Origin: CBDCLY01 sp965218715
GTDB lineage: Bacteria; Bacteroidota; Bacteroidia; Flavobacteriales_E; Vicingaceae
Assembly: GCA_965218715.1 (NCBI GenBank)
Contig: CBDCLY010000038.1
Coordinates: 1 to 64,000 of the forward strand
Length of the DNA: 64,000 nt
Reading direction: 5' to 3'
Shown here: piece by piece, positions 27,809-37,477 of the stretch
Position numbering within the stretch: the first letter of the stretch is position 1
Layout of the letters: every line of letters starts with the position of its first letter
The notes under the pieces: generated by a model
What the model saw: the letters and a program-made list of their open reading frames with translations, nothing else
Told to the model about the DNA's origin: nothing
The model's database searches: none
Translations under genes and position numbers: made by a program

Positions 27809-29755
27809 CTAAGCACTAACCGATTTACTCGACTTTTGTTCCCCAATCATCTCAATTGCAGTTTTAACCATTGCAGCTGTATCATAATTGCATTGTGTAT
27901 AAAGCTGATCTTGGCTGCCGTGCTCTATGATCTCATCTGGAATTCCTAAGCGTTTAACTTGCGCTTGATACCCATGATCAATCATGAATTCTAATACAGC
28001 ACTGCCCATTCCGCCTTGTACACAACCATCTTCAACAGTAATGACTTTGTCAAACTTACTAAAGACTTCATGCAACATTAGCTCGTCTAGGGGCTTTACA
28101 AAACGGATATCGTAATGAGCAGCATTAATATTTTTACTTTCTAATTCTTCAGTTGCTTTTATTGCATAATTGCCAATGTGGCCTAAGCTTAAAATAGCAA
28201 TTTCGGTACCCGATTTAATTTTTCTTCCCGTACCTACTTTAATGGCTTTAAAAGGGGTTTTCCACTTTGGCATAACGCCTTGGCCTCTTGGGTAACGAAT
28301 AACAAATGGTCCGTTCCCCTTCATTTGAGCAGTGTACATTAAATTTCTTAGCTCCTCCTCATTCATGGGAGCAGAAACAATCATGTTGGGAATGCAACGC
28401 ATAAATGCAACATCGTAAGCTCCATGATGGGTTGGCCCATCTGCTCCTGCAAAGCCTGCACGATCTAAACAGAATACTACATCTAATTTTTGGAGTGCTA
28501 CATCATGAATGACTTGATCATATGCCCTTTGCATAAAGGAAGAGTAAATGTTGCAGAATGGTAATAATCCTGTAGTTGCTAAACCCGCTGAGAAAGTTAC
28601 AGCATGTTGCTCAGCAATGCCAACATCAAATGAACGATCTGGCATGGCTTCCATCATAATGTTTAATGAGCTGCCAGAGGGCATTGCAGGGGTTATTCCA
28701 ACAATTTTTTCATTCTTTTCAGCCAATTCTACTATGCTATGACCAAATACATCTTGGTATTTAGGTGGCTGGGGATCTTTTGGGGTAACCTTAATTATTT
28801 CACCAGTTTCCTTATTGAATAAACCTGGAGCATGCCATTTGGTCTGATCCTTTTCAGCTAATTCATAACCTTTCCCTTTGGTGGTAAGGATGTGTAAAAT
28901 CTTTGGTCCAGGGATGTCTTTCAAGTCTTTTAGAACTTCAACTAAATGACTAACATCATGGCCATCAATAGGTCCGAAATACCGAAAATTTAAAGATTCA
29001 AATAGATTGCTTTGTTTCAGCATTGCTGATTTTAAGCCATGTTCTATCTTTTGAACGATTGCCTGAGCATTAGGGCCAAATTTGGAAATTTTACCCAATA
29101 AGGTCCAAACTTCATCTTTAACTTTATTGTAAGTGTGTGATGTTGTTATGTCGGTAAGGTATTCTTTTAATGCTCCAACATTAGGGTCAATCGACATGCA
29201 ATTGTCGTTTAGCACTACCAAAAGATTGGAGTCTTCGACTCCACCATGGTTTAAGCCTTCAAATGCCAACCCAGCAGTCATGGCGCCATCACCAATAACA
29301 GCAATGTGTTGCTTCTCCAATTCGTTTTGTAAACGGGAACCAACTGCCATGCCCAAGGCTCCAGAAATTGAAGTAGAACTGTGTCCAACACCAAAAGTGT
29401 CGTATTCGCTCTCACTTCGTTTTGGGAAACCACTTATGCCTTTGTATTTTCTGTTGGTATGAAAAATTGACCTTCTTCCAGTCAATATCTTATGCCCATA
29501 GGCTTGATGCCCTACATCCCAAACAATTTGATCTGAAGGGGTATTGAAAACATAATGCAGTGCAACACTTAACTCCACAACACCTAAACTAGCGCCAAAA
29601 TGCCCACCCTTTACAGATACTACATCAATAATGTAATCTCTTAATTCTTTCGATAGTTGCGATAATTCAGAGGATTTAATTTTCTTTCTTAAATCTTCTG
29701 GAAATTCGATTTTTGCGAGAAGGCTGCCTGGTTCAAACTCCTTGTTCATGTTCAT
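27809..29755 (-). CDS. dxs: 1-deoxy-D-xylulose-5-phosphate synthase
   Basis: Thiamine diphosphate enzyme that condenses pyruvate and glyceraldehyde 3-phosphate. The product feeds isoprenoids and pyridoxal phosphate. Length is 648 aa. It has DVGHQAYGHKILTGR, the ThDP motif GDGAMTAGLAFEGLNH, RFFGPIDGHD-like RYFGPIDGHDV, FCLDRAGFAGADGPTHHG and the transketolase C-terminal domain. Two ATGs lie 6 bp apart (MNMNK); the promoter box favours a very short leader. Confidence 0.97.
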   Translation of the reverse strand: MNMNKEFEPGSLLAKIEFPEDLRKKIKSSELSQLSKELRDYIIDVVSVKGGHFGASLGVVELSVALHYVFNTPSDQIVWDVGHQAYGHKILTGRRSIFHTNRKYKGISGFPKRSESEYDTFGVGHSSTSISGALGMAVGSRLQNELEKQHIAVIGDGAMTAGLAFEGLNHGGVEDSNLLVVLNDNCMSIDPNVGALKEYLTDITTSHTYNKVKDEVWTLLGKISKFGPNAQAIVQKIEHGLKSAMLKQSNLFESLNFRYFGPIDGHDVSHLVEVLKDLKDIPGPKILHILTTKGKGYELAEKDQTKWHAPGLFNKETGEIIKVTPKDPQPPKYQDVFGHSIVELAEKNEKIVGITPAMPSGSSLNIMMEAMPDRSFDVGIAEQHAVTFSAGLATTGLLPFCNIYSSFMQRAYDQVIHDVALQKLDVVFCLDRAGFAGADGPTHHGAYDVAFMRCIPNMIVSAPMNEEELRNLMYTAQMKGNGPFVIRYPRGQGVMPKWKTPFKAIKVGTGRKIKSGTEIAILSLGHIGNYAIKATEELESKNINAAHYDIRFVKPLDELMLHEVFSKFDKVITVEDGCVQGGMGSAVLEFMIDHGYQAQVKRLGIPDEIIEHGSQDQLYTQCNYDTAAMVKTAIEMIGEQKSSKSVSA

Positions 29756-29765
29756 AGTCGTGTAA

Positions 29766-29773
29766 CAAATATA
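29766..29773 (-). promoter_or_regulatory. -7 box (TATATTTG) of dxs
   Basis: A full TAnnTTTG match ending 11 nt before the dxs ATG. Confidence 0.45.
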
Positions 29774-29802
29774 GGATTATAATGTTCTAAGAAATTGAGT
29801 TC

Positions 29803-29816
29803 ATTGCTTAAGCAAT
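29803..29816. repeat. 14-bp perfect palindrome between dxs and the amidotransferase gene
   Basis: ATTGCTTAAGCAAT, flanked by weaker outer TGAG/CTCA complementarity. It lies 18 bp beyond the amidotransferase stop and could be a weak terminator (no good T-run) or a protein site. Confidence 0.3.
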
Positions 29817-29833
29817 AATGGCTCATTAACGAA

Positions 29834-31735
29834 TTAATATGCCCTTTCGTTTCTTCCTTCAAAATAATAAATATAACTTTTGTTAACGACCTTATTGCCA
29901 CCTGGCGTAGGATAATCTCCCGTAAAATACCAGTCTCCCTTGTGGTCAGGAACAGCTTTATGCAACCCTTCGATATTCTGGTAGATTATTTTGATCTCTG
30001 CATTGATCTCTGGTGGAGTCAATAACTCGGCAATTTTAGCAGAAATTTCTTGTGGACTAAAAGGCGCATAAATGTCTTTAACATGATTCCGTATTTGGTC
30101 TTTCGGTAAATGTTCCTGGTCTTTGCACCTTTGATAAACTTCCTTAATTAACTTTTCTTTTCCATTGTCCTTTAACAATTCGATTGCTGCTTTGAATGCA
30201 ATGAAATCACCCAATTTTGCCATGTCTATGCCATAGCAATCTGGATATCTAATTTGAGGTGCAGATGAAACAACAACAATTTTCTTAGGACCTAAACGAT
30301 CAAGTATCCTAAAAATACTTTGCTTTAAAGTGGTTCCTCTTACAATGGAATCGTCAATAACCACAAGATTGTCTTTATCTGCCTTAACAGAACCGTAGGT
30401 AATGTCATAAACATGAGTAACCAAGTCGTCTCTAGCTTCATCTTGGGTAATGAAGGTTCTTAATTTTGCATCTTTAATGGCAATTTTTTCAGTTCTAGGC
30501 CTTCGGGATAGAATTTTAGCTAGTTCAGTTTTATTTGCTCCTTTATCCAGAGCCAATATCGCTTTTGATTTCTCTTGATCTAGGTAATTATTTAAACCAT
30601 CTATCATTCCATAAAAAGCCGTTTCAGCAGTATTCGGAATAAACGAGAATACACTATTTTCTAAATCATGATCGATTTCTTTTAGCACTTCCTCGCAAAT
30701 GGACCTTCCTAGCTCTTTTCTTTCTTGGTAAATGTCTTTATCGCTTCCTCTGCTAAAATAGATGCGTTCAAATGAGCAAGATTTCTTTTCGAGTGGAACT
30801 TTAACTTGTTTAATGTTTACTGTCCCATCTTTTTTGATAATCAAGGCATGGCCTGGGTCCAACTCTTTTATAGTGTCAGCTTGTACATTAAAGGCCGTTT
30901 GAATAGCTGGCCTTTCAGAGGTTACCACTAGAACTTCATCATCTTCATAATAAAAAGCTGGTCGAATACCAGAAGGATCTCTTAAAACAAAAGCGTCTCC
31001 ATGGCCAATCATTCCAGCCATCGTATAGCCACCATCCCAATCTTCTGCAGCATGTCTCAAAATACGATGAACCTTCATGTTTTTGGCAATCATTTCTGAA
31101 ATCTCCGCTTTGGGATAGCCAAGTGATTTGTACTTCTTGTATAGTTTTTGATTTTCTTCATCTAGAAAGTGTCCAATCTTTTCAAGTACAGTAACCGTAT
31201 CTGAACTCTCTTTGGGATGCTGGCCAAGATCGACGAGTAGATCAAATAATTCATCAACATTGGTTAGGTTAAAATTACCAGCAACAACCAAATTTCTGGT
31301 CATCCAATTGTTTTGCCTTAAAAAAGGATGACAATTTTCTATGCTATTTCTACCAAAGGTTCCGTATCGTAGATGTCCTAAAAATACTTCACCGGTGAAA
31401 CCAGCCTTCTTTTTTAGTTCTTCGGGGTTTTTGAATACCTCAGGTTCTTTTTCCTCTAAGGCTTGAAAACGATCATTGATCTTAGCAAATAACTCTTTGA
31501 TGGGCTGACTGCTATTTGACCTCAGTCTGCTGATGTACCTTTCTCCTGGTTCAACATCCAATTTGATGTTGGCAACACCAGCTCCATCTTGGCCTCTATT
31601 GTGCTGTTTTTCCATTAAAAGGTAAAGCTTGTTTAAACCATAGGTTGCCGTACCATACTTGTTGAGATAGTATTGCAATGGCTGCTTTAACCTTATGAGT
31701 GCGATGCCACACTCGTGCTTTATTTGATCACTCAT
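29834..31735 (-). CDS. Long amidophosphoribosyltransferase (PurF-like, class II glutamine amidotransferase)
   Basis: A 633-aa protein with an N-terminal Ntn glutaminase domain (nucleophile probably Cys9 after the MSDQIKHE leader; QHNRGQDGAGVANI; GHLRYGTFG) and a phosphoribosyltransferase domain with the PRPP motif LVVIDDSIVRGTT. PurF would make phosphoribosylamine for purines. The protein is about 130 residues longer than classical PurF, with insertions such as the charged FQALEEKEPEVFKNPEELKKK. Bacteroidota often carry this long form beside a normal PurF, so the exact substrate is uncertain. Confidence 0.85.
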   Translation of the reverse strand: MSDQIKHECGIALIRLKQPLQYYLNKYGTATYGLNKLYLLMEKQHNRGQDGAGVANIKLDVEPGERYISRLRSNSSQPIKELFAKINDRFQALEEKEPEVFKNPEELKKKAGFTGEVFLGHLRYGTFGRNSIENCHPFLRQNNWMTRNLVVAGNFNLTNVDELFDLLVDLGQHPKESSDTVTVLEKIGHFLDEENQKLYKKYKSLGYPKAEISEMIAKNMKVHRILRHAAEDWDGGYTMAGMIGHGDAFVLRDPSGIRPAFYYEDDEVLVVTSERPAIQTAFNVQADTIKELDPGHALIIKKDGTVNIKQVKVPLEKKSCSFERIYFSRGSDKDIYQERKELGRSICEEVLKEIDHDLENSVFSFIPNTAETAFYGMIDGLNNYLDQEKSKAILALDKGANKTELAKILSRRPRTEKIAIKDAKLRTFITQDEARDDLVTHVYDITYGSVKADKDNLVVIDDSIVRGTTLKQSIFRILDRLGPKKIVVVSSAPQIRYPDCYGIDMAKLGDFIAFKAAIELLKDNGKEKLIKEVYQRCKDQEHLPKDQIRNHVKDIYAPFSPQEISAKIAELLTPPEINAEIKIIYQNIEGLHKAVPDHKGDWYFTGDYPTPGGNKVVNKSYIYYFEGRNERAY

Positions 31736-31838
31736 AGAAGCATATTAGATGGATGAATGAGTAGGCTAAATTAAGCATATTGACAAAGACTAATTGGTCT
31801 TTTCGAATGCTGTTTTTAAATTTTTAAATGGAATGATA

Positions 31839-33557
31839 TCACTCGATTCTTCTGATTGGATATCGATTTAAACTTGGCTCGAAATAAGGAGAATTGCGAT
31901 AAATGAAATACAATTGCTCAAAATTGCTACTAGTAAAATTAAGATCCGCCTTCTTCTTTTCTTCAAATTGCTTTTTTAGCTCAGGATTATTACTTAGCAC
32001 TTCAATTGCCTTTGGTTCAAATGCATAAGGGGAAAACCATTCTTTTTGTTGCAAAATACCATCGAAAAAATTCCAAGCGAAAAAGCTGTCCTCAGACTTT
32101 GGCTCCAGTGCATTTACAAGGTAGGCATTTGATAATTGATTCACTGGAACCAAATAATCTCCTTTTATAGCAAGATGAGCTTCTTTCTTTACAGTGGTCT
32201 TTACTCCATAATGTAAATAATGCCCTTCGTATGGATTTGAGCTGGTTTGATATTGATCAATATAATAAGTTGAAGTTTGAAGCAGGCTATCTTTTTTAAT
32301 TTGCATTAGCTTAACACCATTCCATCTTAAACGATCGATTACTTTAGTATAAGCTTGTGGAACATAGTAATAATTTGGCTTTTTTATGATGACATTAGCT
32401 GAATAATAGGAGTGGTTGGGTATTTCCTTTTCTAGAACTTTCTGATTGTCGTAGAATGTCATTTCATTTCCTGTTAATCGACTTTGTCTTACAAGGGTAT
32501 CGTAATACTTAAGTTTAAGGACATCCATTTTAAGGCTATCTAATTCCCATTGCATTCCAAAGATTTCCTGCTTAATGGTTTCCTCTTTTGCTTTCATTCT
32601 AGTCTCTATCAAAACTTGCCCTTCTTCAAACAAATACTTTGCAAGTGACTCTATTAGCTGCAGAGTGTGCTGTTTTCTTAATTCGAAGCTTTTGAAAACA
32701 TGTGCTTCACTAATCACTCCTGGGGTGTTGTGCAGAGAAGCAAAGCCTGTTGAATACCTAGGACTTTCAAGGAAAGCTTTAATTCCATTGATAGGATATC
32801 GGTTTAAGGGGTAGAGGTATGGAATCATTTCCATCTGCTTCGATTCCATTTCTTGATACAATTTAGGCAGCATTGACTCATAAAGAAAAGAACTAAGTTG
32901 ATGGTTTAACTTATTCCTTTGTGTTGCCAATAAAGTCATTGAATAGGGATGATCTGACCCATTTGTGGTATGTGTTTCTATGAAAAAATCTGGGTCTATT
33001 GCTGTAAACATTTTTGAAAATGTTTGAGCATTTTTAGAATCACATTTAATGAAATCTCTGTTCAGGTCGAGGTTTTTGGCATTTCCCCGAAAGCCATACT
33101 CCTCAGGGCCATTTTGGTTTGCTCTGCTATAAGACCCACGAACATGCATTCCACCAACATTGTATACTGGAATTATTGCAATGTTGATGTTGTTTAACAA
33201 TTCAGAAGAGCTTGCATCTGAGTTTATTTTCTTAGTAAAACTCAACGAGGCATCAATGCCACAAGATTCCCCAGGATGTATGCCATTATTGATTAACAAT
33301 AGTGGCTTTTTAGATCTTTTTAAATCAGAAATCGTTTTTATCTGTTCATTGCTTAAAATAAAAAGATGGATTTCTTTCCCATAATCGGACTGCCCAATTT
33401 CAAACAATTTAGCTTGGGAAAATTCGTCAGACATTGACTTGTATTCTTGTATTAACTCTGTGTAGGAAATGGAAGAGTTGTTATTCTCTTGTGAGCAAAG
33501 AATAGTTGGAGTAAAGCACAGACAGAATATTAGAAAGAGCTTTATAATTGACTTCAC
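31839..33557 (-). CDS. Exported M14-family zinc carboxypeptidase
   Basis: A 572-aa secreted metallopeptidase with a signal peptide (IIKLFLIFCLCFTPTILCSQ). The zinc ligands are His and Glu in NNGIHPGESCG and a later His in FIETHTTNG; NLDLNRDFIKCD supplies substrate-binding residues. The C-terminal half (about 300-572) has no family I recognise. The start is GTG at 33557, overlapping the upstream gene's stop by 4 bases (GTGA-type coupling). Confidence 0.85.
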   Translation of the reverse strand: MKSIIKLFLIFCLCFTPTILCSQENNNSSISYTELIQEYKSMSDEFSQAKLFEIGQSDYGKEIHLFILSNEQIKTISDLKRSKKPLLLINNGIHPGESCGIDASLSFTKKINSDASSSELLNNINIAIIPVYNVGGMHVRGSYSRANQNGPEEYGFRGNAKNLDLNRDFIKCDSKNAQTFSKMFTAIDPDFFIETHTTNGSDHPYSMTLLATQRNKLNHQLSSFLYESMLPKLYQEMESKQMEMIPYLYPLNRYPINGIKAFLESPRYSTGFASLHNTPGVISEAHVFKSFELRKQHTLQLIESLAKYLFEEGQVLIETRMKAKEETIKQEIFGMQWELDSLKMDVLKLKYYDTLVRQSRLTGNEMTFYDNQKVLEKEIPNHSYYSANVIIKKPNYYYVPQAYTKVIDRLRWNGVKLMQIKKDSLLQTSTYYIDQYQTSSNPYEGHYLHYGVKTTVKKEAHLAIKGDYLVPVNQLSNAYLVNALEPKSEDSFFAWNFFDGILQQKEWFSPYAFEPKAIEVLSNNPELKKQFEEKKKADLNFTSSNFEQLYFIYRNSPYFEPSLNRYPIRRIE

Positions 33558-34906
33558 TTCAAAATGAAAATAGGGGAGGCATAATTTCTTTGAGATCCGA
33601 AAGCACGAAGGAAATAATACCCTTCATTTAAAATGGACTTTAGCCTAATTTGATGATTGGTGTTTTTTTGATTGATTGGGATAATTTCAACAATTCTGCC
33701 ACTTAAATCTTGAATACTAACGTGCTTAATTTCAGTTGCCTTTTTAAAGTTAAAGTGGATAGTCCCATTACTTTGAACCGGATTAGGGAATAAATTCAAC
33801 TCTTCAAATCTTTGGTTTTCTACTATTCCATTTGGTTCCACTACTTTAATGTAATCTTGAAGAAGCAAAGTATCGCTTCCTTCATTATTGGTTTCTATGA
33901 GCTGAACATCATATGAACCGGAATCTGTAAAAACAATAGTGAGGGAGTCAGAACTAAGACTTGATCCATTTACATGGATGTAATTGTTAGGTAATATTTC
34001 CCATTTAGAAGTAGAAGGAAATAGGCTAATACTCAAATTATTTATGTTTAATGTGTCCCCAACTCTAACAGTTGTAGTGTCTGCATTGAACAATGCAATC
34101 GGACTAAATAACGAAGGAAGGTTCCTTGCAGAATCTTTGTATTGAGCGGTAGTAGGAATAAATATTCCTCCTAGCACAGTTCCTCTAATCTGCATGATGG
34201 GGTATTTCGATTGAGGATGTAACCACTTGTAGTCTCTCATGTGGCGGCTAATTCCAAAAGCAATTCCACTTGCATTAATAGAGTCTGTGCTAACAATGTC
34301 AGTTACCACTCTAAGGCAATTGAAATTTCCGTAAGGAGTTTTCATAAGTCCTGAAGCATCAGCATTGTTAATTCGGTAACCGCTGGTTTCATAAAAAATT
34401 CCTGCTAATGAATTAGAGAAGCGGAACCTAAAGGTTGAACTATCATAGTCCTGATAGTTTAATGGGAACTGATAAATTTCGTCTGGATCTTGAAAGCTTT
34501 GAGCTATTGGAAAAGGAAATGCGCCTAAAGTAAAGCCCCTATGTGTGGTTTTGTATTCGCTATTTGAAGTTTGATAAAAATCGTAGAGATTAATTAGATC
34601 AAAAACTCCTAAGGCTAAAGTGTCTGCAATTTTGTATCCTACACGATTAGGGGCAAAAAATCCGTAGGGTGTTTGTGATGAGGCCACGTATTCATCCAAT
34701 CCTTGGCGCAAGGGAATTAAACTATCAAAAGCCCAAGTTTGATTTGAGCCAGCCGTTTGATAATTAAACAATACGGCTGTATCCAAAACAGCAACGCTAT
34801 ACCTTAATGTGTCTCCTGCAACAGGCATGGATGAATTAGTTATGGAAATCTGAGAATAACCAAAACCAAAATTCAAAACAAGTAGAAATAATACTATGCG
34901 TTTCAT
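33554..34906 (-). CDS. Secreted protein with PKD-like module and T9SS type-A sorting domain
   Basis: A 450-aa exported protein with a signal peptide (MKRIVLFLLVLNFGFGYSQ) and a beta-rich N-terminal region of unknown function. A PKD-like module around residues 265-355 includes IVFTDSGSYDVQLIETNNEGSDT. The C-terminal LNLFPNPVQSNGTIHFNFKK ... YYFLRAFGSQ is a Por secretion tail. It is coupled to the peptidase gene downstream, so the two may be exported together. Confidence 0.83.
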   Translation of the reverse strand: MKRIVLFLLVLNFGFGYSQISITNSSMPVAGDTLRYSVAVLDTAVLFNYQTAGSNQTWAFDSLIPLRQGLDEYVASSQTPYGFFAPNRVGYKIADTLALGVFDLINLYDFYQTSNSEYKTTHRGFTLGAFPFPIAQSFQDPDEIYQFPLNYQDYDSSTFRFRFSNSLAGIFYETSGYRINNADASGLMKTPYGNFNCLRVVTDIVSTDSINASGIAFGISRHMRDYKWLHPQSKYPIMQIRGTVLGGIFIPTTAQYKDSARNLPSLFSPIALFNADTTTVRVGDTLNINNLSISLFPSTSKWEILPNNYIHVNGSSLSSDSLTIVFTDSGSYDVQLIETNNEGSDTLLLQDYIKVVEPNGIVENQRFEELNLFPNPVQSNGTIHFNFKKATEIKHVSIQDLSGRIVEIIPINQKNTNHQIRLKSILNEGYYFLRAFGSQRNYASPIFILK

Positions 34907-34925
34907 TGCCTAATTTTTATGCAAA

Positions 34926-35537
34926 TTAACCATTTATTGCCTCCACTTCCTGAATCTGACCAGGTAACATTTCTTTCAGCATGTTCTCGATTCCAGATTT
35001 CAAGGTCATTGTGGATGAAGGACATCCACTACAAGCGCCTTTTAATACCACATTGACTTTGCCTTCTTCAAAAGAATGAAAATGAATTGCCCCACCATCA
35101 CTCTCAACTGCTGGTTTAATGTATTCATCTAAAATGGAGGCAATTTTTGCATCAATCCCAGTTAAGTCTTCATGATTTGGAGTTTGAATAGAAGATTTTG
35201 ACTCTTCTTTGTCTTTCGCAGGAATTGTCCCTGTAATTACTTTACCATCAGCATTTAAGAAATCTGCGATAAATTCCCTTAATTGTTGAATAACATCTTC
35301 CCATTCTATGATGTCTGTTTTAGTAATTGCAACAAAGTTGCTAGCAAAGAACACCTTATTGATAAATGGAAAATTTAAAAGTTTTTCGGCTAATGGTGAA
35401 TTACTTGTGTTGTCATCTAAGCCAAACTCATAAACCTGACCATCAATGATGAGGTATCGATTGGATACAAATTTTAAAGTAGCTGGGTTTGGAGTGCTTT
35501 CAGCGTAAATATTGTGAGGGGCAATTTTCTGTTCCAT
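34926..35537 (-). CDS. Nfu-type iron-sulfur scaffold/carrier (NifU domain)
   Basis: Carrier that hands 4Fe-4S clusters to target enzymes. At 203 aa it has an N-terminal Nfu_N domain (YAESTPNPATLKFVSNRYL) and a C-terminal NifU domain with the cluster-binding CxxC in KGACSGCPSSTMTLKSGIE. It is separated from the suf operon by about 9 kb but works in the same pathway. Its start at 35537 is 72 bp from the divergent gamma-carbonic-anhydrase start. Confidence 0.9.
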   Translation of the reverse strand: MEQKIAPHNIYAESTPNPATLKFVSNRYLIIDGQVYEFGLDDNTSNSPLAEKLLNFPFINKVFFASNFVAITKTDIIEWEDVIQQLREFIADFLNADGKVITGTIPAKDKEESKSSIQTPNHEDLTGIDAKIASILDEYIKPAVESDGGAIHFHSFEEGKVNVVLKGACSGCPSSTMTLKSGIENMLKEMLPGQIQEVEAING

Positions 35538-35554
35538 AAGATAATTTTAAAACA

Positions 35555-35562
35555 CAAAGTTA
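35555..35562 (-). promoter_or_regulatory. -7 box (TAACTTTG) of nfu
   Basis: A TAnnTTTG match 18 nt before the nfu ATG, in the 71-bp divergent region. Confidence 0.45.
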
Positions 35563-35578
35563 ATCAAGCTTTATGCAT

Positions 35579-35597
35579 TATGTTTGTCTAAATAAAG
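35579..35597 (+). promoter_or_regulatory. -7 box (TATGTTTG, 35579-35586) overlapping the shared motif GTCTAAATAAAG
   Basis: The box points to a transcript start near 35590, which excludes the upstream ATG at 35573 and supports ATG 35609. The 12-mer 35586-35597 is identical to the one in the suf promoter. Confidence 0.4.
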
Positions 35598-35608
35598 ACT
35601 CAAATAAA

Positions 35609-36125
35609 ATGGCTTTAATAAAATCAGTAAGAGGCTTCGAACCTCAAATAAGCGAATCTTCATTTTTAGCTGAAAATGCTTGTCTAATTGGAGATATTGA
35701 AATGGGCGAGAATTGTAGTTTTTGGTACCATTCTGTAGTTAGAGGTGATGTAAGCGCTATTAAATTGGGGAATTTGGTAAATGTCCAAGATGGAGCAATC
35801 ATTCATGGCACCTATAAGCAGTCTAAAACAATTGTAGGAAATTCAGTTTCTATTGGTCATCGAGCCATATTGCATGGTTGCACCGTGGAGGATAAAGTGC
35901 TGATAGGAATGGGGGCAATTGTAATGGATCATGCAATTATTGGGTCTGGATCAATAATAGCTGCAGGTGCTGTAGTATTAAAGGGAACCATTGTTCCTCC
36001 AAATAGTGTTTTTTGCTGGTGTTCCAGCTAAACTTGTGAAATCTGTAGGAAGCAATTTAATGGAGGGAGAAATAGAACGAATAGCAAACAGCTACCAAAA
36101 GTATTCTAGTTGGTTTAAAGAGTAG
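35609..36125 (+). CDS. Gamma-carbonic-anhydrase-like hexapeptide-repeat protein (frameshifted)
   Basis: A left-handed beta-helix protein, MALIKSVRGFEPQISESSFLAENA, with hexapeptide repeats CLIGDIEMGENCSFWYHSVVRGD, NVQDGAIIHGT, SIGHRAILHG and LIGMGAIVMDHAIIG. The gamma class hydrates CO2 with a metal held by three histidines; those in IIHG, IGHRAILHG and MDH fit. A T6 run (36009-36014) has one T too many. Correcting it gives FAGVPAKLVKSVG ... SWFKE and 171 aa. It could also be an acetyltransferase relative (PaaY/YrdA type). Confidence 0.87.
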
Positions 36126-36127
36126 GG

Positions 36128-36900
36128 TTAAAATTTTTCAACTTGAATTTCATCATTTTGCAACAAGCGCCTTAAGATATCTGGATTGCCATTGGTGTAA
36201 AAGTGAGAAGTACCTCTGGCTTTTGTTGTGTTCAATATTCCTTGTTTTTCTAATACGGCTTTAGTTTGCTTGGCTACTGCTTCACCCGAATCAATTATTT
36301 GAATTTCTTCTGGTAGAATTTTCTTCAACAATGGGATGAGATAAGGATAATGAGAACAGCCCAAAACGATATGGTCGACCTTATTTTTTATCATTTCTGT
36401 GGTAAACTTCTTCAGCAATTGCATTAATTCATCTGATTCCCAATCTCCTCTTTCAATGTGTTCAACAAGTCCTTCACCAACTTGCTCAATTATTTTTAAT
36501 CCCTCACTATGCTGAGTAGCAGTTTTATGAAAGAGGCTGCTACTTAAGGTTCCTTTAGTAGCAAGAATGCCAATGGTTTTTGTTTTTGAGTTTAGACTAG
36601 CTGGCTTTATTGCGGGTTCAATTCCAATAAAGGGAACATCAAATTCTGACCTTAATTCTTCTATTGCATTAGTGGTTGCTGTGTTACATGCCACAACAAT
36701 TAGTTTACACCCTTTTTCAATTAGAAATGCTGTGTTTTCCCTGCAAAGTTTATTATTTCTTCCTTAGTCTTTTTACCATAAGGAGCATTCTTGCTGTCGG
36801 CCAGATAAATGGTGTTTTCATTCTTAAGTAAAGTATTCACCTCTTTCCAAATGGAAGTTCCTCCCAAGCCTGAATCAAAAAAACCTATTGCCTGCTCCAT
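36128..36900 (-). CDS. murI: Glutamate racemase (frameshifted)
   Basis: Makes D-glutamate for peptidoglycan. From ATG 36900 the N-terminus MEQAIGFFDSGLGGTSIWKEV is in one frame. The rest (CKLIVVACNTATTNAIEEL, then LGCSHYPYLIPLL) is in another, so both catalytic cysteines exist but are split. One base appears missing near 36745-36747; restoring it gives 257 aa. As an essential gene it is probably intact in the cell. It is convergent with the carbonic-anhydrase gene, 2-nt gap. Confidence 0.88.
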
Positions 36901-36944
36901 AGTTAGTGCAAAAAAAAACAGCTTAATCGCAATGATTAAACTGT

Positions 36945-37474
36945 TTAAAAATATTCATTTTTATTAGTTATAGTTAAACCAAGTTTCTTTTTTACCAATG
37001 GCATAATGTCATCAGAATCTTTTTGGTAAAGAAGTACGCCAACCCCAGAAATCAAAGATATACGTGTAGTTGTTTTCTTTGGCCACATCTTCAATGGCTT
37101 TTTTAGCCTTGTCGATAATTGGCTTAAGAAGAGATTCTTCTTTTCCTTGTAAATCTTTTTGTGCTGTTTGTTGAAACTCAGTAATTCTAGTTTCCAAATT
37201 GGTTATTTCTTTAATGCGGTCTTGTTTTACAGCATCAGTCATGGTAGCTTCTTTAGCTTGATAATCTTGAATTTTTGATTGATACTCTGTTGACATTGCA
37301 CCTAATTGCTGTTTCAAGTTCTTGTGCATGCGTTTTAATTTGATTTTCAATTGTTGTTCTTTCTGGCATAGCCAAAAGAAGGTCATTTGAATTGATGTGT
37401 CCCAACTTTTGGGCAAAGCTTGAACTTGCAATTAATGTAAGTGCGATTAATAATACCTTTTTCATAGTTTTCAT
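36945..37474 (-). CDS. OmpH/Skp-family periplasmic chaperone, copy 1 (two frameshifts)
   Basis: Holds unfolded outer-membrane proteins for BamA. A signal peptide (MKKVLLIALTLIASSSFAQ) is followed by KLGHINSNDLLLAMPE, a long charged coiled coil (EYQSKIQDYQAKEATMTD) and a C-terminal YIFDSGVGVLLYQKD after correction. Two single-base insertions (near 37312-37314 and 37044) break the frame. The corrected product is about 175 aa and ends at 36945. It follows a second ompH gene with 3 bp between. Confidence 0.85.
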
Positions 37475-37477
37475 TGT

